A DNA stretch of 64,000 bases, from contig PBAX01000005.1 in the NCBI GenBank assembly GCA_002716385.1, positions 1-64,000 on the forward strand. The letters run 5' to 3'. Source of the stretch: Phycisphaerae bacterium (GTDB lineage: Bacteria > Planctomycetota > Phycisphaerae > Phycisphaerales > SM1A02). Below, in pieces: positions 35,117-45,226 of this stretch. Within the stretch, counting starts at the first letter, position 1. Every line of letters begins with the position of its first letter. The notes beneath the pieces were generated by a model, which made no database searches, was not told the origin of the DNA, and worked only from the letters and a program-made list of their open reading frames with translations. The position numbers were made by a program, and so were the translations under genes.

Positions 35117-36490
35117 TCAGGCGAGGGATCCCATCGGATCCCAGGCTGGCAGCACGATCGGATCGGCCTCCCAGGCCTTCTGAAGGGTCTCTGGCAGCCT
35201 TTCCCGGTGAGCAGCGATCTCCAGGACGTACTCATCGAACCAGTTGTCGTTCATGACCTGGAACCCCTTTCGACCGACACGATCCTCGCCCCACGAGTTC
35301 TCGACTCGCCAGCGATGCACGCCTTCATCACGGACATCGACACCGGTGAAGAGCATCGCATGGGTCATCAACGACTGGTGATAGAGCAGCCGCTCCGACT
35401 TGTCCAACGAAAGTGGTGAATCGAAGATCCGCTCGTACTGGTAGAGATCCGTATCCCAGATACCGATGTCACGACGGAACATCTTGCCCACATCGCAGCC
35501 GAACCAGACAGGCTCGCCATCCTGGAGGACCCCCGAAGTGATGTCCTTCATGGTGCCCATGCCGACATTCAGATACTTGACCGGCTCACCCCCGACGATG
35601 TTGCCCAGATATTCGACCGTGAAAGTCCGGCCGATCGGACTGTCGGGACGAGGGTCGTTGACGAGACATGCGTAGTTGTCGAGATCGATCTTCACGTACT
35701 TCTCGGCGAACGTCCGGGGCGTCATCAGTCCGTCACGGTGGAACTCCCGATCCTTGTCGTTCCACTGCCAGTTGAATTCCGTGGGAGGCGTACCCAGATG
35801 CATGCACAGAATTCGCCAGATGACGGCCAACTGTCGATCCTTCAGGGACCTGGCCGCTTCCGCGGAACCACCACCGGTGACCGACTCCCGGATCTGCTTG
35901 GCGAATCCACGGAGATACCACTTGAGTATGCCGTTCATCCTCATGGTTCCCGAAGAGGACTTGCTCTCGGGCATCACCGACTTGGGTACCAGACCGTGCT
36001 TGCGAACGATGTTCACGAACATGTTCCACTGGCCACCGTCCTCGACCGGATTGTCCAGAAGGAAACCCACGGTCCGATCATCGAGGTCGCGATCGGATGT
36101 CTCGATGATGGACTCGAGGAACCAGTTGGCACGCTCGAACTTGTCCCAGAACAGCGTGTAGTTCTGGCTGAACTCAAACTGCTTCAGATTCATGGCCTTC
36201 ATGGCCTCGACACGGAACAGATTCAATGCCGCGAACATCCAGCAACGCCCGGACTGCTTCTGATTCGTGACCTTCCAGTCATCCAGGAGCGTCGAGAACG
36301 TGAAGTCCGTCTCCGTCACGACCTCGCGGTTCAGGGCCACATCGTCGATGCCGACCTGAGTGATGGCATTCTGGCTCATCCGCCAGTTGGGATTCTCATC
36401 GAAGCCCGATCTCAGGCTTTCGATGCACTCGGGTGTGATGACTGCTTCGGCGGGGAAGGACGATATTGAATTGGCTGGGGCCGTTGTCAC
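35117..36490 (-). CDS. pepC: C1B peptidase, aminopeptidase C/bleomycin hydrolase
   Basis: PepC is a cytosolic, usually hexameric, cysteine aminopeptidase. The 457-residue product has the catalytic Cys in VTNQKQSGRCWMFAALNLF near residue 78, the signature SQNYTLFWDKFERANWFLE, the His in SLMTHAMLFTGVDV near residue 385 and the Asn in WRVENSWGE near residue 405. No signal peptide is present. GTG 36490, preceded by GAGGAG, gives normal family length; the frame runs 33 codons further upstream without homology. It lies downstream of dnaK and its terminator, and upstream of the M14 peptidase. Confidence 0.94.
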   Translation of the reverse strand: MTTAPANSISSFPAEAVITPECIESLRSGFDENPNWRMSQNAITQVGIDDVALNREVVTETDFTFSTLLDDWKVTNQKQSGRCWMFAALNLFRVEAMKAMNLKQFEFSQNYTLFWDKFERANWFLESIIETSDRDLDDRTVGFLLDNPVEDGGQWNMFVNIVRKHGLVPKSVMPESKSSSGTMRMNGILKWYLRGFAKQIRESVTGGGSAEAARSLKDRQLAVIWRILCMHLGTPPTEFNWQWNDKDREFHRDGLMTPRTFAEKYVKIDLDNYACLVNDPRPDSPIGRTFTVEYLGNIVGGEPVKYLNVGMGTMKDITSGVLQDGEPVWFGCDVGKMFRRDIGIWDTDLYQYERIFDSPLSLDKSERLLYHQSLMTHAMLFTGVDVRDEGVHRWRVENSWGEDRVGRKGFQVMNDNWFDEYVLEIAAHRERLPETLQKAWEADPIVLPAWDPMGSLA

Positions 36491-36556
36491 AGGATTCTCC
36501 TCATGTCTGTGGAACGAACGATTGTAGGCATCTCCATGATGACCGCAAACACCGAT

Positions 36557-36598
36557 ATGAAAAACACCACGCTCCGGGACCTGGGTCACGGAGCGTGG
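36557..36598 (-). terminator. Rho-independent terminator of dnaK
   Basis: On the minus strand, 43 bases after the dnaK stop, CCACGCTCCG (36598-36589) pairs perfectly with 36576-36567, with an inner GACC-TG-GGTC stem in the loop. It is followed by TGTTTTTC. A smaller hairpin, CACCC-TTC-GGGTG, at 36618-36630 sits between the stop codon and it. The stem and T-run make this a strong terminator. Confidence 0.85.
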
Positions 36599-36640
36599 CG
36601 TGGGAGGGAGAATACGACACCCGAAGGGTGCGAGAGAAAA

Positions 36641-38539
<1,899 letters not shown>

Positions 38540-38634
38540 ACGCGGTCTCCTTAGCTCCGACTCAGGGCCTCTTGGGCACATCCGAGTCGGCTGTAAATCA
38601 TGTTTTAAGCAGCCTGATGGGCTGCGTCTGACAT

Positions 38635-38663
38635 ATATGAATGCAAGCTAGGTGCCACGCCAA
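38635..38663 (-). promoter_or_regulatory. Possible dnaK promoter
   Basis: On the minus strand TTGGCG (38663-38658) is followed by 17 bases and TCATAT (38640-38635), about 96 bases upstream of the dnaK ATG. A 6-bp hairpin (38609-38625; GCAGCC-TGATG-GGCTGC on the plus strand) and a 7-bp inverted repeat (38557-38563 with 38584-38590) lie in the leader. The promoter match is partial, and heat-shock sigma consensus is not evident. Confidence 0.3.
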
Positions 38664-38771
38664 ATGCCCTTTAAGCACCTGAAAACGGCGATGTCACTCA
38701 TTTGATCGGCCATAAGGAGGTGTCTTGCCGTGGTGATTCTGCCAGTTTGGCGGGAAGTGTAGACTTGCGTG

Positions 38772-39794
38772 ATGCTCCGGATAGGCCCCGTACAGCTCGA
38801 TTCACCCGCTCTGCTGGCTCCCATGGCAGGCCATACGGATCTCCCCTTCCGCCTTCTGTGTCGGGAGCTGGGAGGCGTTGGATTGGCCAGCACGGATCTC
38901 TTGAATACGCATTCGGTGCTGCGGGAGGACCCCAAGGCCATGCAGTTGGCAGCCACCTGCGAGGCCGATTCGCCCCTGTGCATGCAGCTCTACGGCAATG
39001 CCCAGGACCCGCTGCCCGAGGCAGCATTGTGGGCGGTCGATCACGGTGCGAAGGTGGTCGACATCAACATGGGTTGCCCGGTCGACAAGGTCGCCAAGAA
39101 GAATGGCGGCAGCCTGCTTCTGTGCGAACCCGACTCCACGATCCGATTGGCCGAGAAGATCGTCGAGACCGTTACTCCACGCACCGGTGTTCCGGTGACC
39201 GCCAAGATCAGACTCGGATGGGACGATGACTGCATCGTCGGACCGGAACTGGCGCGTGGACTTGAACAGGTCGGCATCGCCGCCATCACGGTCCATGGCC
39301 GCACGACCAAGATGTACTTCAAGGGATCGGTTCGCCATGAAGGAATCGCCGATGTGGTCGACGCCGTCGATTCCATACCGGTCATCGGGAATGGTGACAT
39401 CAAGACCGCGCAGGATGCGCAGGACATGGTCGATCTGACGGGTTGCGATGGTGTGATGGTTGCTCGAGGTTCACTCCGAACCCCCTGGTTGTTCCGGGCC
39501 ATCAGAGCCAAGCTTGTCGACGGCATCGATCTTCCGGAGCCGACGATGCTGGAGAAGCTCCAGGTCATCGAGCGCCATCTCGATCTCGTACTGGAACATC
39601 AGACAGAACGCATGGCACTGCATCGACTCTGCAGTGGTATCGCCAGATACGGCAAGACCATGGGACATGTGAAACCCCTCAAGGAAGCCGTGCGAACATC
39701 GACGACATCCCAGCAGATCCGCACCGTGTTGCGAGATTGGATGGATCGAGAACAGGCGATCGCCAGCGAAACGTCCATCGCATCAGTGGCCTGA
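38772..39794 (+). CDS. tRNA-dihydrouridine synthase
   Basis: Dus enzymes reduce uridines in the tRNA D-arm using FMN and NADPH. The 340-residue product has the TIM-barrel signature [18 protein letters not shown] near residue 15, [16 protein letters not shown] near residue 75, the catalytic Cys in [17 protein letters not shown] near residue 98 (CP is the hallmark), and the FMN-binding end [11 protein letters not shown] near residue 205 with [20 protein letters not shown]. It is closest to the DusB-type in layout. Either GTG 38769 or ATG 38772 may be the start; no strong ribosome-binding site is seen. Confidence 0.93.
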   Translation: MLRIGPVQLDSPALLAPMAGHTDLPFRLLCRELGGVGLASTDLLNTHSVLREDPKAMQLAATCEADSPLCMQLYGNAQDPLPEAALWAVDHGAKVVDINMGCPVDKVAKKNGGSLLLCEPDSTIRLAEKIVETVTPRTGVPVTAKIRLGWDDDCIVGPELARGLEQVGIAAITVHGRTTKMYFKGSVRHEGIADVVDAVDSIPVIGNGDIKTAQDAQDMVDLTGCDGVMVARGSLRTPWLFRAIRAKLVDGIDLPEPTMLEKLQVIERHLDLVLEHQTERMALHRLCSGIARYGKTMGHVKPLKEAVRTSTTSQQIRTVLRDWMDREQAIASETSIASVA

Positions 39795-39857
39795 TGAGGG
39801 AACCGTCCAGATGGACGCGTGGTTGGAATCAATGCTTTTCGTTGCCATGTAGCGTCA

Positions 39858-41102
39858 TCAACCCGCCACGACGCCGCTCATCTTGAAGATCGGCAGCAGC
39901 AAAGCCAGTGCGACGGCACCGACCAGCAGACCCATGCCGATGATCATGATCGGCTCGATCATGGTCGTCGCCTTCTTGACTGATACATCGAGCCTGTCCT
40001 GCGAGAAGACGGCGACCTTCTCCATGACTTCCGGCAGACGACCGCTTCGCTCACCCGCCGTGACCATGGAGGAGACGTTCTGGGGCATCTCCGCCGATTC
40101 CATGAAGGCCTTGCTCAGCGGCATGCCGTCGCGAACCTGCGTCTCCATGTCCAGCCACACACGATTGAACACCTCGTTGCCGGTGATGCTTCGACAGATG
40201 CTGATCACGTCAAGAAGGTTCACGCCCGCCGAGAGCAAGGTCGACATCGTTCTCGATGCTCGCGTGAGATATAGATTCCTGAAGATCCCACGCAGTCCTG
40301 GCACATGCAGCTTCAACCAGTCGCGACAGAAGATTCCGTTCCGACTCCGCTGCCAAATGAACAGGAGAACCCCACTCACAAGGAGCGCCGGGAGATAGTA
40401 CATCCACTGCGTGGTCACGAAATCACCGATTCCCATCAGGACTCTTGTCGGACCAGGGAGGCTCGCCGAACGCATTTCATAGACCTTCGCGAATCTCGGG
40501 AGGATGAAGATCATCATGAACAGAACGACGACCGCACCGGTTCCAAACATAAAGCCCGGATAGATCAGGGCGCCCCGTACCTGGCGAGCGGTCTTCTCCT
40601 CCGAACCCAGATAGTCCGAAATGCGAAGCAGCATCTCGGACATGGTTCCAGAGGCTTCCGATGCACGGACAAGACTGACCATGACCGGTGGAAAGATCTT
40701 CGATCGACGACTCAACGCATCCGAGAATGACGACCCGCCACAGACCTCTTCGGTGAGACTACCCAGCACGGACTTGAACTCCGGACGCTTGGTCTGGTTC
40801 GTGACGGCCGTCAATGCCTCCGAGAGCGTCACGCCCGATTCCAGCATGACACCCATCTCCTGGCACATCGACACCACATCGCTGCGGCGAACCCGACGGG
40901 CACGCTGATTTGCCTGTACGAGCTGGACATCAGCCTCTACCTGTGCAGACACGGAGGCATCGCGAATACCGGTGACGACGAGACCATCGGTGCGCAGCTG
41001 CGCAGCCGCACGCTCCGGCGTTTCGGCTGAGAGCGTTCCCGTCACTGGCTGCCCGTGCTGGTCACGAGCTCTATAGGCGTAGGTACTGGCGGCGTTCATC
41101 AC
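39858..41102 (-). CDS. pilC: Type IV pilus/type II secretion inner-membrane platform protein (PilC/GspF)
   Basis: PilC is the polytopic platform that couples the assembly ATPase to pilin polymerisation. The 414-residue product has two T2SSF domains: MCQEMGVMLESGVTLSEALT near residue 75 and a repeat at SRTMSTLLSAGVNLLDVISI near residue 285, plus three hydrophobic segments (VVVLFMMIFILPRF, YYLPALLVSGVLLFIWQ and MIIGMGLLVGAVALALLLPI). It starts 4 bp inside pilB, and is the last gene of the locus. No prepilin peptidase or pilT gene is found in the window. Confidence 0.93.
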   Translation of the reverse strand: MMNAASTYAYRARDQHGQPVTGTLSAETPERAAAQLRTDGLVVTGIRDASVSAQVEADVQLVQANQRARRVRRSDVVSMCQEMGVMLESGVTLSEALTAVTNQTKRPEFKSVLGSLTEEVCGGSSFSDALSRRSKIFPPVMVSLVRASEASGTMSEMLLRISDYLGSEEKTARQVRGALIYPGFMFGTGAVVVLFMMIFILPRFAKVYEMRSASLPGPTRVLMGIGDFVTTQWMYYLPALLVSGVLLFIWQRSRNGIFCRDWLKLHVPGLRGIFRNLYLTRASRTMSTLLSAGVNLLDVISICRSITGNEVFNRVWLDMETQVRDGMPLSKAFMESAEMPQNVSSMVTAGERSGRLPEVMEKVAVFSQDRLDVSVKKATTMIEPIMIIGMGLLVGAVALALLLPIFKMSGVVAG

Positions 41103-42826
41103 AGACTCGTTGCGGAAAGGACTTCCTCTGGGGTCGTCAGACCGTTGCAGACTTTCTCAAGACCATCCTGCCGCAGACTCCTGAACCCTCGTCCCTCCAC
41201 GAGGGCTCGGAGATCCTGCAGCGTCACACCCGAGGCGATGGCATCGAGGATGCCCGCATCGGGAACAAGTAGTTCGAAGATTCCGATCCGACCAGCGAAG
41301 CCGGTGTGGCGACAACGACCACATCCACCACCCTGATATAGGGTGTCCCACTGGCAACCGGATCGTTCCAGCGCTTCGGCGATGCGAGGCTCGGGAACAT
41401 GAGGCTCCTTGCAGTGAGGACAGATCTTGCGGACTAGTCTCTGCGCAAGCACACCGCGAAGGGTGGCGGCGATCAGATAGGATTCCAGACCGAGGTTCCC
41501 CATTCGGGTGACCGCACTGGTCGCATCATTTGTATGCAGAGTCGAGAACACCAGATGGCCGGTCAATGCCGCCTGCGTGACGATCCCGGCTGTCTCGCCA
41601 TCACGGACTTCGCCGACCATCAGAACATCGGGATCCTGTCGAAGCATGGAACGAAGCGCACTGGCGAACGTGAATCCCGCTCGCTGGTTGACCTGAGCCT
41701 GATTGATACCCGGGATCTTGGCCTCGATGGGATCCTCGATGGTTGAGATGTTGATCTCGGGAGAGTTGATCATCGAAAGCACGGAATACAGGGTCGTCGA
41801 CTTACCGGAACCGGTGGGGCCTGTCACCAGCACGACTCCATTTGGCTGTTCGACGATGCTCTGCCAGGCGGCAAGCGTGTCGCCGCTGAATCCAAGCTGA
41901 TCCATCGAAAGCCTGTTGTTCTGACTGTCGATGATTCGAATGACGATGGTCTCACCGTGCTTGCCCGGCATGGTCGAGACACGAAGATCGATAGGCCGGC
42001 CTTCCAGCATCACGTTGAAATCGCCGTCCTGAGGAATACGTCGCTCGGAGATGTCCAGATTGCTCATGATCTTGACACGACTCGCGATGGCGGCATGCAT
42101 CTTGTACGGAGGCGACAGCTTCTCGTAGAGCCGTCCATCCACGCGATATCGAACACGTAGTCGATGATGATCGGGCTCGATGTGGATGTCGGATGCCCGT
42201 TCCTGAACCGCGGTGAAGATGATGTAGTTGACCAGCTTGACGACGGGACCATGACCCGCGACTTCCTCGAGATCCGCGATCTCGGTGACTTGTCGTTCGA
42301 TGATGCTGAAATCCTGCTCATCGATGTCCTCGTAGATGTCGTCGATGACGAATACGTTGGCTGCCGGAAGGTATGACTGGATCGCCGACTCGATGTCGGA
42401 ACGGGTCGCTGCCACGATCTTGATGTCGTAGCCGGAGATTCTGGCGATCTCCTCCACCAGATAGAGATTCGCCGGCTCGGAGACGGCAACCGTCAACGTG
42501 TCCCGCACCAGGAACATTGGAAGAACCCGATGCTCCTCGATGAAGTCGCGTGGCAATGCGTCAAGTGCCCTCGGGTCTGCGATGCGGGCGACCTGATCGA
42601 CGAATGGGACCCCATATCCCTCTGCGATCACCTCGAGAACATTGGCCTCCGAGACCGCGCCGATCTGCTGAAGCACCTCGCCCAGAAGCTTCTCGTGACC
42701 GCCCTGCGACTGTTGTTCAAGCGCCCGATCGAGATCACTCTGCGAAATCAGATTTCGCTTGAGGAGCATCTCGCCGAGAGGCAGCTTTGGAAGCGCTTCG
42801 ACTGCTGTGAATCGAGTAGTTGTCAT
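41099..42826 (-). CDS. pilB: Pilus assembly/type II secretion ATPase (PilB/GspE)
   Basis: PilB powers pilus extension at the cytoplasmic face. The 575-residue product has an N-terminal MshEN-like domain with tandem helical motifs (LPLGEMLLKRNLISQSDLDR and LLGEVLQQIGAVSEANVLEV, residues 15-75), the GspE core (RASDIHIEP near residue 210), Walker A in VTGPTGSGKSTTLYS near residue 335, the Asp and His boxes, and the zinc tetracysteine CPHC...CGRC near residues 490-525. MshEN domains of other PilB/MshE ATPases bind cyclic di-GMP; here the leading Arg of the usual RLG is Pro in the first motif, so binding is uncertain. ATG 42826 overlaps the STAS gene stop by 4 bp. Confidence 0.93.
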   Translation of the reverse strand: MTTTRFTAVEALPKLPLGEMLLKRNLISQSDLDRALEQQSQGGHEKLLGEVLQQIGAVSEANVLEVIAEGYGVPFVDQVARIADPRALDALPRDFIEEHRVLPMFLVRDTLTVAVSEPANLYLVEEIARISGYDIKIVAATRSDIESAIQSYLPAANVFVIDDIYEDIDEQDFSIIERQVTEIADLEEVAGHGPVVKLVNYIIFTAVQERASDIHIEPDHHRLRVRYRVDGRLYEKLSPPYKMHAAIASRVKIMSNLDISERRIPQDGDFNVMLEGRPIDLRVSTMPGKHGETIVIRIIDSQNNRLSMDQLGFSGDTLAAWQSIVEQPNGVVLVTGPTGSGKSTTLYSVLSMINSPEINISTIEDPIEAKIPGINQAQVNQRAGFTFASALRSMLRQDPDVLMVGEVRDGETAGIVTQAALTGHLVFSTLHTNDATSAVTRMGNLGLESYLIAATLRGVLAQRLVRKICPHCKEPHVPEPRIAEALERSGCQWDTLYQGGGCGRCRHTGFAGRIGIFELLVPDAGILDAIASGVTLQDLRALVEGRGFRSLRQDGLEKVCNGLTTPEEVLSATSL

Positions 42827-43185
42827 GCTGCCTGACCTCCCCATCTGTTGCCTGCCAACTGACGTGCGGCGTCCTCGATGGTGTCGTGTATCTGGAAACG
42901 TCGTTCAAGTCTCGTCACCGAGAAGGTGATTGCGGGCTGTCCCTGAAGCGATGCGATTCGCATGGATAGACCTCGACGCTCGAGCTCCTCCTGAAGCCAA
43001 ATCAAAGTCTCAAGCGCGGATGAATCGAGTCGTTCCAGCTCGCTGCATTCGATGACCAGACCTGTCCGCGCCTCTTCCATCCACTGACGACAGCGACGAC
43101 GCATCGATTCGGAATCATCGATCGTGAATTCACCTGTGAGTCGGAGAACCGCTCCACTCTTGTGTTGTTCCCAGTTCATCTTCAC
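42823..43185 (-). CDS. STAS-domain protein (anti-anti-sigma factor type)
   Basis: The 120-residue product is a single STAS domain like SpoIIAA/RsbV, which switch partner proteins by phosphorylation. The signature LVIECSELERLDSSALETLI near residues 43-62 holds the phosphorylatable Ser in DSS. It is cytoplasmic. Its GTG start overlaps the HD-GYP stop (GTGA), and its stop overlaps the pilB ATG by 4 bp, tying its synthesis to the pilus ATPase. No anti-sigma kinase (SpoIIAB/RsbW-like) gene is adjacent, so the partner is unknown; the histidine kinase upstream is a possible but unproven one. Confidence 0.88.
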   Translation of the reverse strand: MKMNWEQHKSGAVLRLTGEFTIDDSESMRRRCRQWMEEARTGLVIECSELERLDSSALETLIWLQEELERRGLSMRIASLQGQPAITFSVTRLERRFQIHDTIEDAARQLAGNRWGGQAA

Positions 43186-44825
43186 GACATGTTCTCCCTG
43201 GAATGAGGAATTGAAGCCTGATCTCGGAAGACCTCATGACCCTCGACCATTCGCTTGTAGGCCGTGAAATCGAGTTCAAGGAAGAGCGGAACCAGTTCGG
43301 GATCGAACTGCTCGCCGGAGCTCTTTGCCAGTTCCTCGAGAACATCTTTGCAGTCCATGGCCGATCGATATGTTCGGTTCGAGCACATCGCGTCGAAGGC
43401 ATCCGCCAGCGCGATGAGTCTTGCGACAAGAGGAATCTCATCCCCTGCCAGACCTTCCGGATAGCCACTTCCATCCCAACGTTCATGATGATGCAGAACG
43501 CCTTCAAGAATGTCCTCGAAACGAGGAATGTCACGCAGGATGCGATAGCCGATTCTGGGATGCTCGCGGATGGCTGCGTACTCGGCGACCGTCAGGTCAC
43601 CCGGCTTGCACAGAAGCTGCTCGGAGATGCCGATCTTGCCGACGTCATGTACAAGGCCGGCGATGTGCATTCTTGCAACCGTTGCCTCGTCGAGACCGGC
43701 GGCATGAGCGAGCTGCCTTGTGAGCAGCGCCACTCGACGCGAGTGACCGCACGTGTAGCGATCCTTGGCATCGATCGAAGCCGTCAAGGCCTCGAGCGTT
43801 CCCAGGAACATCGCGTTGAGATCGTCATAGAGGCCGGCGTTCTCGAGGAAGATGGCCATGTGACTGGATGCGGCACCGAGCAACTTCATGTCGACCGATG
43901 ACGCGGATGAATCAGTCCCTTCCTTCTCACCGGCGATCAGGAGTCCGTGTACTCTTCCATCGCGGACAATCGGATGTGCCATCGCCGCCGTACCCAGATC
44001 CGAGAGCAACGTGCCCGCCGATGGATGCCCGGCGACCACACACGAGGAACTCGAATCGAGAATGCTCGCGAGCGTCTCGGCCGTCTGCTCGATCGACGAG
44101 GCTGGAAGACCGGGTGTTCCCGAGACGATGAGTTCAGGCTTCTCGGATCCACGGGGCTGGACCCAGGTCGCAATCCACTTGTATGGAAGCGTGTGCAACA
44201 GTTCGTCGCACGCAAAGGCTATAAATCGATCCGGACGCTCCACGACATTCATCCCCTGGATGATCGTGTAGAGCAGATTGATTTCCTCATAGGTCTCGCC
44301 GAGTTCGCGACCGACTTCATCCAACGTGCCGGTGTGCGAATCGATCACCTGCTGATCGTGCCAGTTGAAGCGGAACATCGCCGCCAGCCTCGGCACCTCG
44401 GAACAGGATGGTGGATTCAGACCAGCCAGCATCCGTACAGCCATCTTGGCATCCAGTCTTGCAGCTTGACACATGGCGTTGAACTGCTCGGATTCCGAAA
44501 GCTTGTCGGTTGGAATGGCGGCGATCACGTAGCCGGTACGTTCACGTCGTTCCTGAACAGGAACGGGTGCCAGCCAGAGACCCGGCATGGCCTCGAATGC
44601 GGTTGGCTGCGATTCTGCGTTCCACTGCTCGACGGCTGCTGGAAGCGAATGGGCCAGCATGGGTGAGCGATGAACGAGATCGCAGAGCCAGTCACGACGT
44701 GTCGAACGTCGAGCTTCCGGCTTGCCCTGGCGATCGCACTGCATGAGAACCAGCCCGATTTCTCGAAGCCGCTGCTCCAGCGTGGTGACCTGAGCTCGTG
44801 TACGGATGGTTGAGAGGAGACTCAT
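43182..44825 (-). CDS. GAF and HD-GYP domain protein (cyclic-di-GMP phosphodiesterase-like)
   Basis: The 547-residue product has an unnamed N-terminal part (1-180), a GAF-like segment (about 190-330) and a C-terminal HD-GYP domain: CGHSRRVALLTRQLAHAAG near residue 360, HD in AGLVHDVGKIGISEQLL near residue 393, the REHPRIGYRIL helix, and HHHERWDGSGYPEGLAGDEI near residue 445 with the GYP motif. All HD metal ligands and GYP are present, so it is likely an active phosphodiesterase that linearises cyclic di-GMP. It is co-translated: the ATG overlaps the response regulator stop (ATGA) and its stop overlaps the STAS gene. Confidence 0.92.
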   Translation of the reverse strand: MSLLSTIRTRAQVTTLEQRLREIGLVLMQCDRQGKPEARRSTRRDWLCDLVHRSPMLAHSLPAAVEQWNAESQPTAFEAMPGLWLAPVPVQERRERTGYVIAAIPTDKLSESEQFNAMCQAARLDAKMAVRMLAGLNPPSCSEVPRLAAMFRFNWHDQQVIDSHTGTLDEVGRELGETYEEINLLYTIIQGMNVVERPDRFIAFACDELLHTLPYKWIATWVQPRGSEKPELIVSGTPGLPASSIEQTAETLASILDSSSSCVVAGHPSAGTLLSDLGTAAMAHPIVRDGRVHGLLIAGEKEGTDSSASSVDMKLLGAASSHMAIFLENAGLYDDLNAMFLGTLEALTASIDAKDRYTCGHSRRVALLTRQLAHAAGLDEATVARMHIAGLVHDVGKIGISEQLLCKPGDLTVAEYAAIREHPRIGYRILRDIPRFEDILEGVLHHHERWDGSGYPEGLAGDEIPLVARLIALADAFDAMCSNRTYRSAMDCKDVLEELAKSSGEQFDPELVPLFLELDFTAYKRMVEGHEVFRDQASIPHSRENMS

Positions 44826-45217
44826 GCGGCCTGCGCCCTTTCGGACTCTTCCGATCCAAGCAGAACCTGAACCATCTGGATGAGGAGACGAGGGCTGAAA
44901 GGCTTGCTGACGACTTCCTTGATATTGCCGTTGGCAAGATCGTCATCGGAGAGTGCATAGCCTCGGGCCGTCAGAATGATGACCGGGATATCTCTGGTGT
45001 CCGCTCGACCCGCAAAGGCTCGACAAAGATCGGTTCCGGTCATGTAGGGCATCTGGAGATCGGTGATCACGAGATCCGGCGATGCGGCGATGGCCACATG
45101 CAGGCCTTCTTCGCCATCACTGGCAGTCAATACCTCGTAGCCCGCATTGCGGAGCTTCAAGGAAAGTACGTGCTGGATGTGAGCCTCATCATCGACGACG
45201 AGAATTCGCTTGTTCAT
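44822..45217 (-). CDS. Single-domain response regulator (CheY-like)
   Basis: The 131-residue product is a lone receiver domain: acidic pair in LVVDDEAHIQHVL, the phosphoacceptor Asp in LVITDLQMPYMTG (about residue 52), the Thr in ILTARG and the Lys in VVSKPFSP. No output domain is attached, so it acts by binding a partner, probably in the pilus machinery or the HD-GYP next to it. It follows the histidine kinase with a 9-bp gap, its Shine-Dalgarno lying over the kinase stop codon (TAGGAG), and overlaps the HD-GYP start. Confidence 0.94.
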   Translation of the reverse strand: MNKRILVVDDEAHIQHVLSLKLRNAGYEVLTASDGEEGLHVAIAASPDLVITDLQMPYMTGTDLCRAFAGRADTRDIPVIILTARGYALSDDDLANGNIKEVVSKPFSPRLLIQMVQVLLGSEESERAQAA

Positions 45218-45226
45218 GACCGACTC

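Noticed and set aside
38540-38771. CIRCE operator before dnaK
   Set aside because: No TTAGCACTC-N9-GAGTGCTAA-like repeat is present; the inverted repeats found there are unrelated.
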